A program made the translations under genes and the position numbers. The notes under the pieces were generated by a model. That model saw only the letters and a program-made list of their open reading frames with translations. It made no database searches and was not told where the DNA came from. Of a stretch of 20,514 bases of DNA, positions 8,351 to 17,364 are shown in pieces (position 1 is the first letter of the stretch; every line of letters starts with the position of its first letter). Source of the stretch: Diplocarpon mali (Eukaryota > Ascomycota > Leotiomycetes > Helotiales > Drepanopezizaceae); assembly GCA_024741835.1 (NCBI GenBank), contig JAENRP010000533.1, positions 1 to 20,514 of the forward strand. Reading direction: 5' to 3'.

Positions 8351-9430
8351 GGCGATTAGGAGACTATGCTCTATCCTTTGCCTAACTATTAATTGCAGCT
8401 TTAATAATTATATAAACTATCAAATGGTCCTTCTTATCCTCTCTTATTTATTCGTTTGCTTAAAAGGTTGATATAAACTCCTATATATATAAGGAGTAAG
8501 GTAAATCAATATTGCTTTAAAAGAGTATATGCTTTAAAGTAGTAGCGTACACTTTTAAAGTCTCCTATTGCTTAATGCTTAAGCGTTTCGTCCTCTTTTA
8601 CTTAAGAAAAGGGAGTTCCTCTTTGCGCTTTTCTCTATAGGTTTCTTCCTTTATTTTTATTATTATTAAAGGTTCCTTTAAGAGTCTAGGTAGCTCTATC
8701 TCTTAAGCTTATAGTCTTTAAGCTAGTATTATAACTTAAGGTATTATATTATTAAGGCCTACTCCTTTTATTAGATCGCTTCTTATAAGACTATTAGAGC
8801 TCCTTCTAGATCTTAGTAGTAGTGCCTCTAACCTTTTACTAAAGTTTATTAAGGCCTGCCTTTATAATTAAAGACTCTATCTTAAAGTCCTTAAGCTATC
8901 TTTATTCTTATATAGAATAGTAGCTAAAGATCTGCCGATCGCCTTATAGAACTCGTCTTTAAAGACTCCCTTAAAGTCGTTTATAGTTCCTTTTTTAATA
9001 GGGCCTTTATAGGGAATTATTACCTTTAAGCTTTAGTCGCTATTTACCTTCTTAAAGATTAGCGAAGTAGCTTCTAGTTCGCTTACTTTTACCCTTAAGT
9101 TTCTAAGCGGGTCTTTTAGATTTAGATTTAAGTTAAGGCCTTTTATATCATTAGTTGGAGGCTATAGAGCAGCGTCGGTCTATGATATAGGCTCTTCTTA
9201 TATAGCGGCTTCTTCTACGGCAATTGCGTTTGGCCCTACGATAAGCTCTAATTCTTTGAAAATGCCTTCGAACTTAGCGTTTTAAGCTCTCTTTCCCTCT
9301 TCAATCAATTAGAGGGTTATCTTAAGTTCCTAGCGCAATATAGGGTTTGCGCGCTTAGCTTTTGGACTATAGAAGAGAGACTTATCGAATTCGATATTAT
9401 AAGTTATTATTACTTACTAGAGTATAAGAA
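8351..9430 (-). other. B1 linker between integrase and reverse transcriptase
   Basis: About 1.1 kb lies between recognisable integrase and RT motifs on the minus strand. In copia elements this stretch is the poorly conserved integrase C-terminal tail. I recognise no domain. It is probably coding, because the flanking domains are in the same frame. Confidence 0.5.
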
Positions 9431-10560
9431 CTTAAATTTTATAAACATTAGAGGTAATATATTTAATTAAGTAACCTAGGTGCTCTTATAATTTAATTTT
9501 AAAGGTTCGGCAGTCCCTCCCTGCCTCCCTCTCTTTAATTAAAGGGTATGCATAAGCGCTATATATATAAATGCGACTCTAGTTAGGCTTTAAGCTTACT
9601 ATCATCTGCTTAATAAGCAGCGGCTTATAAAATCGAAAATACTATTTAAACTAATTATAAAGAGCTTTGCTTAATAAGATTATCTTCTTCTTAATAAGTA
9701 GGGAGATATTATAGAGGTATATAGCAGCCTTTATAACCTTTAGCTAAAGGCTTGCTAGAAGCTTGGCGTAGATCCTTATTTTAATAAAGCGTTTAATCAA
9801 CTCCCTTCCTACTCGCTCTACGCCTTTATTAGGTTAATATATATAAGTAGGAGTAAGCTTTAAATCAATTCCCTCTTCTTTTACCTATCTTTAGTACTTT
9901 ATAAGAGAGTCTTCCCTTAAGGAGATCACTAAAGTATTATTATCTTACTTAATTTTGCAAATTAAAAGCCTATATTAGCGTTTTACTTATACTTTAAAGG
10001 CCTAAAGGACCTTTATAACTATATCTCTACCCTTTAATCTTAATAGGAATATCTAAAGTATACTACTATACTTATCCTTAATTAAAAGAACTTATAAGTA
10101 ATTATTATATAAGTTGTTTAAAAAGTTAAAGAGATCTTAAGAGATCTTAAAAAAGGGCCTTAAAGATCGGTTCTTAAAGGTAGCGCGAGAAATAACTTGC
10201 CTAGCAGACGCTATTACATATATAAGGCACTTTAGCCTTTATATTCCCTTGATCTTCACTCCCTTAGCGCACTTGACTAGCGCTTAAAGAGCCTTTGCGC
10301 TTAAGTAGCTAGCGCAAAGGTGCTAAGTGTACGCATTATCATCCCGCACTTTAATAGGTGCATAGCTAAACTAGAACCTATTATAAAGCGTTATCTTAGC
10401 TATAGGGAACGCTATTAAAGTAGAGAAGTCATATTAAAGTATATTTAGAAGATCTAAATAGTTGATAGGCTTATATTTAAAGAAAATAAGATTATAATAA
10501 CGCTTTAATTAAGCTTGCTTTATAGAGTTTCTAATACTCTTAGAGTATAAAGTAAGGTCT
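9431..10560 (-). pseudogene. B1 integrase, RIP-broken
   Basis: The minus frame is in register with protease and RT. A clear block at 9830 leftward reads NKGVERVGRELIKRFIKIRI, the copia integrase segment around the third catalytic acid (NG.ER....L). It is followed by AKLLASLWLK-like and AAIYLYNISP-like sequence, partly shifted by stops in my reading. The upstream catalytic Asp blocks (10200-9900) are heavily mutated and I cannot place them with certainty. Integrase would insert element cDNA and create 5-bp duplications such as TTAAG. A C- and T-rich run at 9503-9535 breaks the otherwise AT-rich texture. Confidence 0.8.
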
Positions 10561-10870
10561 ACCTTAGAGTACTAAAAACCCTTGTCTATAAGGAGCCTCT
10601 TTGAGATAATATTAATAGTAAACTCCTTTATAATAGTAATATTGCAAAGCGTCATCCTTATAAGAGAGCCGTTATACTATAGAAGAGAGTCCGCTATATA
10701 TCTATTACCTTTCCTAATGATTAGGAGTCTTAAGGTACCTGCTTTAATATATTGCTATAAGTTGCTAAAAGGCTTAAAGGTGCCTGCGATAAGTAAATCC
10801 TTTAAATTAACGATATGAATAGCTGCGCAATTATTAAGGAGCGTACTTAAAGAGAGCGGGTGGCGTTTTA
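10561..10870 (-). pseudogene. B1 protease, RIP-broken
   Basis: On the minus strand from 10835 the frame reads NNCAAIHIVNLKDLLIAGTF, corresponding to a copia aspartic protease start (DSGA.H....) with Asp to Asn and Gly to Cys changes. It continues through IKAGTLRLLII and RYIADSLL, the usual flap and C-terminal strand region. The plus-strand open stretch at 10582-10818 is its shadow. The domain lies between Gag and integrase as expected and is in the same frame as both. Confidence 0.8.
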
Positions 10871-12287
10871 GCTTAAAGAGGTGGTAGATATTGAATAATT
10901 CTTTAAAAGCGTTAAAGGCAAAGGGATCTATTACTATAAAGACTAGTAAGTTCTCCCTTTTGCTTAAACCATCCTTCTTAAAGGCTGAAGCCTTTCCCTT
11001 AAATTTGTCAATTGCTATTACTGCAATATTATTCTCCTTAAGCTATGCTTAGAGACCCTTAAACTAGTCTCCTGCATTTAACGCCTTTCGTATTCGTAGG
11101 ACCTCCTCTTATAAGGGGAGAACCTTCATATTTTCCTTGCGCCTATTTATAGCATATAATAGTTTCCGATAGTCCTAGGGCTTCTAATAGTAATTTTTAA
11201 AGCCTTTATAAGGGCACTTAGGCCTAATCTCCCTTCTAAAGCTTATAAAGCGATTTCAAGAGCTGCTCGCTAGAGCCTGCAAAGGGGTTTTAACATCTAA
11301 GAGAGACTCTTAAGTAGTAAAAACTGCTAGCCCTTTATTATCGATCGCTTTATTAGATTCAATGCCTGCTAAGGCGCAGCTTAGCTGCATTAGGTCGTGC
11401 TTGCATAGGGTTCCTATCTACTTATTAGTGATAATTTCCTCCTTTAGGTAAGTCGCCTAACTTGGATTAATCTTTATTGCAACTAAGTCTAAAAAGTCAG
11501 TAACTCCTAGTCTCCCTTTAATCTTAGGGAGATTATATTATTTTGCTAGGCGGTACGCCTCCTACTACTCCTAGATCTACTGCTAAGTATTAGTTCTCCT
11601 AGTCTTACCTTAGCGTAGTATATCGTAGTACTAAAGCCTTATCTAAGATTGAATAGCCTTATTAAAAGGCGCAATATCACACTTTAAAATAGATACTAGG
11701 CCTTAGAGTAAGAGTTGCTAGTTCACTAAATTGGTATATAGGTTATTAGTAGTAGTTCCACTTATAGGAGTATCTCTATCAGGTATTAAGGAGAAGAGCT
11801 TTTCAACTTGGATTTATACTTAAGCTATTATAGAAGTTAGAAGCGTTCTATCAACAGTCTTAGAGACCTATTCTAAGAGTAGTTTATAGTATTTATATTA
11901 AGTCTTTTAAGTTTCCTTACGCATATAGTACTCCTTTATTAGGATTTTATATTTATCCTTAATATCTTTATAAGAAGCCTATAAAGGAGGAGCCTTTAAC
12001 AGATCTCCTAAGGGAAAGCGGGCGTAAATCTATTTAAATAGAGTCGCTGTATACTCTTTATACGACCTTGCGTATACTACGCAAAGGTTAGCCGTTTCCA
12101 ATTCCTTAAGCTCTTATATAAAAGGAGCTTAAGGCTCGGTCTTTATAATTGACTTAAATAGGAGTCTCAGATTGGTAAAAATAGTGATATTATAGAGCTT
12201 AGTAAAGAATATATATTTACTAAACCACTTTACTTAAAAGGCAGAGGTATTAAGGCGAGGCTTAGAGATGCTCGAAGAGTTAGATAT
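10871..12287 (-). pseudogene. gag: B1 gag: capsid and putative zinc-knuckle region
   Basis: The best start is ATA at 12287-12285 on the minus strand, a likely ATG lost to G-to-A change. It is followed by SNSSSISKPRLNTSAF in the frame used by protease and RT. The body (12150-11500) is helical and Gag-like, with ELETANLCVVYARSYKEYTA at 12104 leftward and KINPS.ATYLKEE near 11470. At about 11220-11170 a KCPYKGFKNYY segment stands where the CCHC zinc knuckle is expected, but only one Cys survives, so this is tentative. The gene would encode the particle protein. A long acidic/basic tail (EENNIAVIAIDKFKGKASAF-like, near 11030) leads to protease. Confidence 0.75.
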
Positions 12288-12478
12288 ATTAAATAAAGTC
12301 TAGTAAAAAGGTTAAGTATATAAATAGAGTTTGCAAATAAGGTTCGATCGAAAAATAGAGATTTATTAATTAAAAATAAAGGTCCTTTAAGTCGTTATAA
12401 GTACTCGAAAAGTCGGTCAGGAGCTCAAAGGGCCCTCTAGCCAGTTGCATGCGAAGAGAAAGCATATTAAAGTGCTTA

Positions 12479-12491
12479 TAGGGCTTATAAC
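12479..12491 (-). promoter_or_regulatory. Primer-binding site of B1 (half initiator tRNA-Met type)
   Basis: The minus strand reads GTTATAAGCCCTA directly after the 5' LTR. It matches the A1 primer site except for the first G and carries the same apparent G-to-A change. This places the 5' end of B1 at the right and confirms its orientation. Confidence 0.75.
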
Positions 12492-12689
12492 TATAGTGCG
12501 GTCAGCTGGAGGGCCTTTATTAGGTCGCTTAAGAGGCTTGCAAAAGTAGGAGAAGATGATTAATTGTATTATTATCTAGTATATATATGGTAAGGAGACT
12601 TTGGAAAGAAAAGGGAGAGTCTATGACTCAGTAGGAGTCACGTGGAGGGTCTTTAGAATAAGTGGAGACTCCGCCTATTCTGCACAATA
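12492..12689 (-). repeat. 5' LTR of B1 (right on the plus strand, 198 bp)
   Basis: It aligns base for base with 5088-5285. The plus-strand start is TATAGTGCGG and the end CTGCACAATA. It is followed by TTAAG, the second target copy. The right half is better preserved than that of the left LTR, for example CTCCGCCTATTCTGCAC against CTCTGCTTATTTTATAT. Confidence 0.92.
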
Positions 12690-12694
12690 TTAAG
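12690..12694. repeat. B1 target site duplication, right copy (TTAAG)
   Basis: Second copy of TTAAG, directly after the right LTR. A1 coding sequence resumes at 12695. Confidence 0.92.
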
Positions 12695-13798
12695 TAGTAA
12701 ACTTAATAAAATCAAAGGCTTTTATCGAAATAGCAAGCTATTCCTATCTAATAAGAAGGAAATTTGCACTATTGATAATAATATATATATTAATAAGGAA
12801 TAGCCTTCTATTGACTCTTCTAGTTATATAAGTGGATATGCTCTCTTAGCTGCTATTAAAAATGGACCTTTTAATATTAAGCTCTAGTACTATCGATTAG
12901 GCTACGCTAGCCTATAAACGGTTAAAAAGACCTAATCTACTATTACTAATATGCAGATTAAGGAAATAAAATTAAAGAAGACGCGAATCTGCGCTCCTTG
13001 CGAGAAAGGCAGACCTCTTTAATACGTTAATAAACGTTTAGCTCGCCCTTAACCTATAAAGGCACTTAACGAGCTATACGTTAATATAGTTCATCTAAAG
13101 CCAATTGGCCTTAATAATTATAAATACGCCTCTATCTTCACTTGCTTAGCTATAATAGCTAAGTGGGAATAGACCTATATAAATAAATCTAATGCCTTTA
13201 AAGTAAATAAGAAGATAATTAGCCTTTTACAAACTTAGTATAATTGTATAATTAAGCAGTAGAGAACTGATAGAGGTAAGGAGTACTCTCTTATATAAAT
13301 GCGAATACTTATAGAAAACCTCAGTATGATTTTAAAGGAATCTACTCTATATATATTAAAATAAGATAGCAGATCGGAATAATCAATTTGTATACTAATA
13401 GAAAAGTTGCAAATAGCTATAATTAACTAAAATATCCCCTCCTTTCTTTAGCCTTATCTCCTTCTTTTGATAATATATATTACTAATCTTACTACTTCTA
13501 ATATTTTAAGTGGCAAGACTTTATATAAGGTCTTTTAGGATAATATTAAGCCTAATAAGCCTTATACTCCTTTAGTCAAGCATCTTCGAGTACTAGGCTA
13601 TCGCATCTACGTACTAATTGAGAAAGAAAAGCGAACTTAAAGTAATAAACTCGCTTTAAGAGTAGAGGTAGGTACTCTTATCGGATTTAATAGTAGAAGT
13701 ATCTATTAAATCTATATACTATTACGAATAAGTAATAAGATTATTCGATCATCTTACGTTCGATTTGATAAAGATAGCCTAATTATAGAGCTGCAATT
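12695..13798 (+). pseudogene. A1 integrase with pre-integrase zinc domain, RIP-broken
   Basis: The frame resumes after B1 with SKLNKIKGF, then LYYRLGYASL (copia LWHRLGHAS with Trp and His lost) and CAPCEKGRP at 12990 (intact C-x2-C), forming the HHCC zinc domain. The catalytic core has NIVHLKPIGL (Asp to Asn expected at the first acid), CLAIIAKW, and RTDRGKEYSL at 13262 with the second Asp intact. The third acid is likely the Glu in SRSE near 13375. The C-terminal part has PLVKHLRVLGYRIYVLIEKE (from 13570) and NKIIRSSYVRFDKD, a classic copia integrase tail. The enzyme would have made the CAATA duplications. The 48-bp repeats follow directly. Confidence 0.92.
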
Positions 13799-13807
13799 AA
13801 GGGGTGA
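13795..13807 (+). promoter_or_regulatory. Possible internal (central) polypurine tract of A1
   Basis: AATTAAGGGGTGA closely matches the element's own 3' polypurine tract TTAAAGGGGTG (15997-16007) and the repeated TTAAGGGGTGATTTTT units near 15735. Yeast Ty1 uses a second, internal polypurine tract for plus-strand priming. Location at the integrase/RT boundary fits, but the role is inferred. Confidence 0.4.
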
Positions 13808-13936
13808 TTTCACTCCTGGGCTAGGACCGCGAGTCAATTCTGACTCTTACGATAATTTCACTCTTAGGCCAGGACCGCGAGTTAATACTAACTCTTATAA
13901 TGATTTCACTCCTAGGCCAGGACTGCAAGTCGATTT
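13805..13936 (+). repeat. 48-bp tandem repeat in A1 pol, nearly three copies
   Basis: Copies start at 13805, 13853 and 13901, the last one partial. The core reads TGATTTCACTCCTAGGCCAG with GACCGCGAGT following. The period is 48, so each unit adds 16 residues in frame; the peptide repeats as DFTPRPGPRVN plus a Ser/Asp/Tyr spacer. It lies in the non-conserved linker between integrase and RT. A similar peptide is encoded at 15798-15838. Stops are absent here although the flanks are full of them. Confidence 0.85.
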
Positions 13937-14258
13937 AGGAGAAGCTAATAAAGCTGAACTTCCAACTTTAAAAAAGAGAGGAAGACCTTTTAGTTTAAAG
14001 AATAAGGCTTACCCTTAGCCTTTTAAGAAGAGAGCTACTTGCTTAACTTATGCTCTTAGATTTAAAGCTAATAACTCTAATGATAAGGAAGCCTATTTAG
14101 GCGCCTTTTATATAGCCTTACTCGACTCTTTATACTTAAATGACCTAAAAACAGTCGAATAAGCCCTCTCTTGCGCTAACGCTAATAAATAGTGATCTAC
14201 GATCAACTTTAAGTATAATTCCCTTACTTATAAGAATATATAGGTAGTTATAAAACGC
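13937..14258 (+). other. A1 linker between integrase repeats and RT
   Basis: This stretch is coding in the A1 frame, starting with a basic KKRGRPFSLKNK segment and passing through AYLGAFYIALLDSLYL. This is the usual low-conservation region before copia RT. The KKRGRP-like basic cluster could be a nuclear localisation signal, as found in Ty1 integrase, but this is inference from composition. Confidence 0.5.
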
Positions 14259-15737
14259 TTAGAACTCTTTAAAGATAATAGAGTACTTGGATTAAGGCTT
14301 GTCTTTAAAATAAAAAGAGATTAAAATAGGGAAATCTCTTAATAGAAGGTCAGATTCGTTATATAAGGCTATATATAATAATAAGGTCGAGATTATAACT
14401 AAACCTTCGCTAGTATTTGCAAATCTGCCGTTTAGAAGATTGCAATTGCGCTTATAGCTCTTTATAACTTTAAGCTAGATCAGTTCGATATTAAGATAGC
14501 TTTCCTTAATTTAGAAGCTAACTCTAATATCTATATTAAGTTACCTTTTAGATATACTTAAGATAAGGTTATTCTTTCACCTTAAGAATACTATCTTAAG
14601 CTTCTTAAGGCCTTATATAGCTTAAAGCAATCTCTACGACTATAGTAAGAAAAGCTATAGTTTAAGCTATAAAAGCTCGATTTTCAACCTTTTAATATTA
14701 ATAATTGCATATATATCAACCGCGCCTCTCGGATTCTTATTATCACTTACGTTAACGACTTCCTTATAATAGTAAAGAAGGGTAATATATATAATAAGTT
14801 TAAAAGAGATCTTTATAACCTCTTCGAAATTATAAGTAGCAAACTAGCTAACTACTTCTTAAGAGTATATATAGTTAGAGATTGATAAAATAGAACGATC
14901 TTACTTTATTAAAACGCCTATATTAATAAGGTTCTTAAACGTTTTTATATAACTAATTGCAAGAGCGTACTAACGCCTTTTGCTAATAGCTATAAAGTTT
15001 ATATAATTAAATTTAAAGGCTAAGCCACTTTATAGGAAGTAAAGCTATACTAAGAGATCTGCGGTTTATTATAGTACCTTGCGTACTATACGCGTTAGGA
15101 TATACTATACTATTGCTTTATTCTTAGCAAATTCCTTATTAACCCTTTATTATAATATATAGTAGCTTTAAAATGAGTTTTATAATACTTATAAGGAATG
15201 CGATTCTATTATACTACCTTCGGAAGTAAAAGAACTGACTTAAAGCTTTAGAAATTGCATAGCTACTGCGATTCTGATTAAGTAGGCAATAGAGGAATTA
15301 GAGCCTCCTATTCTAAGGCCGTCTTCTTCTTTAATAATAGCATAATTACCGCCTCCTTTAAGCGATAGACTATTATCGCTCTCTTATCTATAGAAGCAGA
15401 GTATATTACTATATGCAAATTCGTATAAGAAGCCTCTTAGATACGCTAGGTATTTAAGGAAATAGGCTATAGCGGCAATAATGCTACTAAAGTCGAGATG
15501 ATCTGTGATAACTAAGGAGCCCTTTATCTTACTAAAAACCCCGAATATTACTAGAGAACGAAGCATATCGATATTAAGTTCTATTATATTCGGCAAGAGC
15601 TTTAGAAAGGCTATTTGGACCTCTAGTATACGAATACTAAAGACAATACTACTAATAGACTTATTAAGAGCTTAAATGGCTTTAACTACGCCGCCTTTAT
15701 CAAATTGTTAAATATAAAGGTTCTATACCTCAATTAA
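14259..15737 (+). pseudogene. A1 reverse transcriptase and RNase H, RIP-broken
   Basis: RT motifs in order: LVFKIKRD, TFASICKSA, IALIALYNFKLDQFDIK, KALYSLKQSLRL, and TYVNDF at 14745-14762 (YVDD with Asp to Asn). Then LANYFLRV and SVLTPFANSYKV. RNase H follows: HSYCDSD near 15260 (first Asp), LLSIEAEYIT at 15384 (Glu), MICDN.GALYLTKNPEYY near 15500 (Asp), and TKHIDIKFYYIRQEL at 15555 (last Asp). It ends NRLIKSLNGF and a TAA at 15735-15737. Catalytic RNase H acids survive, while RT is mutated at YVDD, and TAA/TAG occur every few dozen codons. The first 928 bases are duplicated in A0. The minus-strand open stretch at 15384-15596 is a shadow. Confidence 0.95.
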
Positions 15738-15838
15738 GGGGTGATTTTTTTTATACCTCTATTATAGGGTGATTTTTTTTACACTTCTATTAAGGGGTGA
15801 TTTTTCTACTCCTAGGCCAGGCCCGCGAGTTGATTTTG
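15735..15838 (+). repeat. 28-bp tandem repeats with a polypurine-like core, then one 48-bp-type core
   Basis: TTAAGGGGTGATTTTT-like units begin at 15735, 15763 and 15791 with an exact 28-base period. The third runs into CTACTCCTAGGCCAGGCCCG, the core of the 48-bp repeat of 13805-13936. Weaker versions follow at 15844 (AAAGGGTGGATTT) and 15909 (AGGTTGATTTTT). The region is the 3' untranslated part of A1, after the pol stop. Confidence 0.8.
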
Positions 15839-15996
15839 ACTTACTAAAGGGTGGATTTCCTATTTTAGAGTAGATTGCGCTAGCGAACTCTACTCTATTT
15901 CCTATATCTATAGGTTGATTTTTCATACGAAACTGTAAATTATAACAAAAGTTATAACGTCATATGTATTGCTAGCAAGTACCTTTAAAGGTCTCC
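15839..15996 (+). other. A1 3' untranslated stretch
   Basis: Between the repeats and the polypurine tract I see no conserved domain. An AGAGTAGATTGCGC and GCGAACTCTACTCT pair (about 15868-15897) could form a short hairpin. Confidence 0.4.
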
Positions 15997-16007
15997 TTAA
16001 AGGGGTG
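15997..16007 (+). promoter_or_regulatory. Polypurine tract of A1
   Basis: TTAAAGGGGTG lies immediately before the 3' LTR start TGTTATAGG, the usual plus-strand primer position. Confidence 0.8.
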
Positions 16008-16255
16008 TGTTATAGGTATGCCTATTATATGTTTGTCATATGATCCGTTATATAATACATTATATATATGATATATTATATGACTTGCTATATGACTTAG
16101 CGCCTTCACTAAGAAGGCCGCTTACCTTAAATAGCTCTTAGTTAGAAGAGCTCTTATGAATCAAGACACCTAATATCGTCGTTTGCACCTCATACTTCTT
16201 CGTACCCTCTTCTAGTTTACTATCAAGTTTACTATCAGAGAACCTCATTGCTATA
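16008..16255 (+). repeat. 3' LTR of A1 (248 bp)
   Basis: It starts TGTTATAGG and ends GCTATA, followed by CAATA. Compared with the 5' LTR, its left half is the mutated one (GTTATATAAT for GTCATATGAC), while its right half keeps C in CACCTCATAC, TATCAAG and CCTCATTG. Confidence 0.92.
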
Positions 16256-16260
16256 CAATA
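16256..16260. repeat. A1 target site duplication, right copy (CAATA)
   Basis: It matches 3074-3078. B2 sequence resumes at 16261. Confidence 0.9.
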
Positions 16261-17230
16261 AAGGCAGCGCGCTTATAAAAGTACGCGTTTTTCCCTTATA
16301 AAGCTTTCCTTCCTTATACTTCTTCAAATAATCACTTTAAAATATAGAGAATAGCAATAACAACTCTAAGGAGCGCCCTACTAGGGCTACTACTATACGC
16401 TTCCTAATTATGCTCCCTTACTCTTACTAATATACTTATAGCGAAGTCGTTGTGCCTGAATATAGCTTAAAGCTTCTCAGCGCAGCAGATAGCAAGAGGA
16501 TGACGATGCGCTTAAGACGTTCGATGTTATAATACCCTTAAGAGGGAGCGCGCCCCCTCTTCTTCTTACTACCCCTTAGGCTATGGTTCTTAGAATACCG
16601 GCAGTCCCTTCTACGGCTCCCTCCTCTTGCTGAAAGCTAAAGCAGGGGTTAATAAGAAATATACTATATAAGGGATGCGTTTAAAGCTCGCTAGTAGGAA
16701 AATCTGCTAAGGTATGCTTTAATAATATAGTAGGAGTATGTTGCTTCTATTATGCAAAGGGAGGCTACGTGTGCTAAGAGCTTTCTATTAGCGTTTTAAA
16801 GGCATAGGAAGATTATATATTCTTATTAAAAGAGAATAATAGTAATGCTGCAGTATATTCTTAAGCTCCCTTTAAGTAGTTTGCTACTAATAAGTAATTT
16901 AAGGCCTTGCTGCTACTAAAAGGAAGGTAAGAGTAAAGCTTCGGAAGGCGCGTTATAAAGAGATAGAAGAGGTAGTATTATCAAAGGGTACGTTAATTAT
17001 AAGCTTTCTTATACTATAGCTAATAGCTTCTTAGAACTAGTTGGTTAAGAGCTCCTACCGCCGCCGATTATAGTACCTCTTAGCCTCGCCGCCCGCCTTG
17101 CAAAGGCTTTTAAGGCTCTTGCCCCTGCGGCTACTCCTATTATTACTCCCTAGGCTGCTCCTAAGGCGGTGCTGCTAAAGGAGTCTATTACTTCTCGATA
17201 GGGACGCGCCCTTATATTGTTTGCAGAGCT
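16261..17230 (-). pseudogene. B2 third reading frame (ORF3), main part
   Basis: The minus frame from about 17220 reads GVIIGVAAGARALKAFARRA (Ala/Arg-rich, like B1 ORF3), then GTIIGGGRSS, a middle part with GSLRIYCSITIILF, and a strongly basic stretch GGSRRRDCRYSKNH followed by LRGSKKKRGRAPS (about 16620-16545). It then has RIVILLLSAALRSF and LVGRSLELLLLFSIF before the A1 junction, and continues at 3073. Together the parts make about 390 codons, interrupted only by TAA/TAG. B1 ORF3 shares the Ala-rich start, an SL(K/R)...II.F segment and the tail, but has a Gly/Ser linker where B2 is basic. No known domain is recognised. Two Leu-rich segments could be membrane helices. Confidence 0.5.
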
Positions 17231-17364
17231 ACTAAAGGTTCTGATTATCTAAGGGAGTTGGTTTTAAGCCTTCTTATATATTAGTATAAGGAAAATTGAA
17301 TCCTATCTTACGCTTCCTTTCTATTTGCTAATATAAAGGAGATACAAAAGGATTATAGAGCATT
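17231..17364 (-). other. B2 spacer between RNase H and ORF3
   Basis: Short AT-rich stretch with no motif I can name. ORF3 could begin here; no convincing start codon remains. Confidence 0.35.

Larger units (their letters stand above)
5088..12689 (-). mobile_element. B1: complete copia-type retrotransposon, minus strand, inside A1
   Basis: B1 is 7,602 bp, with 198-bp LTRs (5088-5285, 12492-12689) and the TTAAG duplication. On the minus strand the order is LTR, primer site, gag, protease, integrase, RT, RNase H, a third reading frame, polypurine tract, LTR. Gag to RNase H share one frame: codons I checked at 12287, 12104, 10835, 9830, 7973, 7196 and 6860 are all in register. Stops are TAA or TAG at Gln or Trp positions. 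It is about 2 kb longer than A1, partly because of the extra ORF and long linkers. It is the youngest layer, yet it is strongly mutated. Confidence 0.92.
3079..16255 (+). mobile_element. A1: complete copia-type retrotransposon, RIP-inactivated, carrying B1 inside
   Basis: A1 has 248-bp LTRs (3079-3326 and 16008-16255) flanked by the 5-bp duplication CAATA (3074-3078, 16256-16260). A primer site follows the 5' LTR and a purine tract precedes the 3' LTR. Without B1 and one TTAAG copy (5088-12694, 7,607 bp) it is about 5.57 kb. The gene order gag-protease-integrase-RT-RNase H defines Ty1/copia. All domains share one frame from about 3466 to 15737, giving 1,555 codons including the stop, with no frameshift but many TAA/TAG stops and substitutions at catalytic residues. 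It inserted into B2 and later received B1. Confidence 0.93.

Noticed and set aside
10582..10818. Plus-strand 78-codon ORF
   Set aside because: Shadow of the B1 protease region on the minus strand.
13805..13936. CRISPR-like array
   Set aside because: Units are contiguous without unique spacers, are in frame with pol, and lie in a eukaryotic retrotransposon.
15384..15596. Minus-strand 70-codon ORF
   Set aside because: Exactly antisense to A1 RNase H motifs IEAEY and TKHIDIKF.
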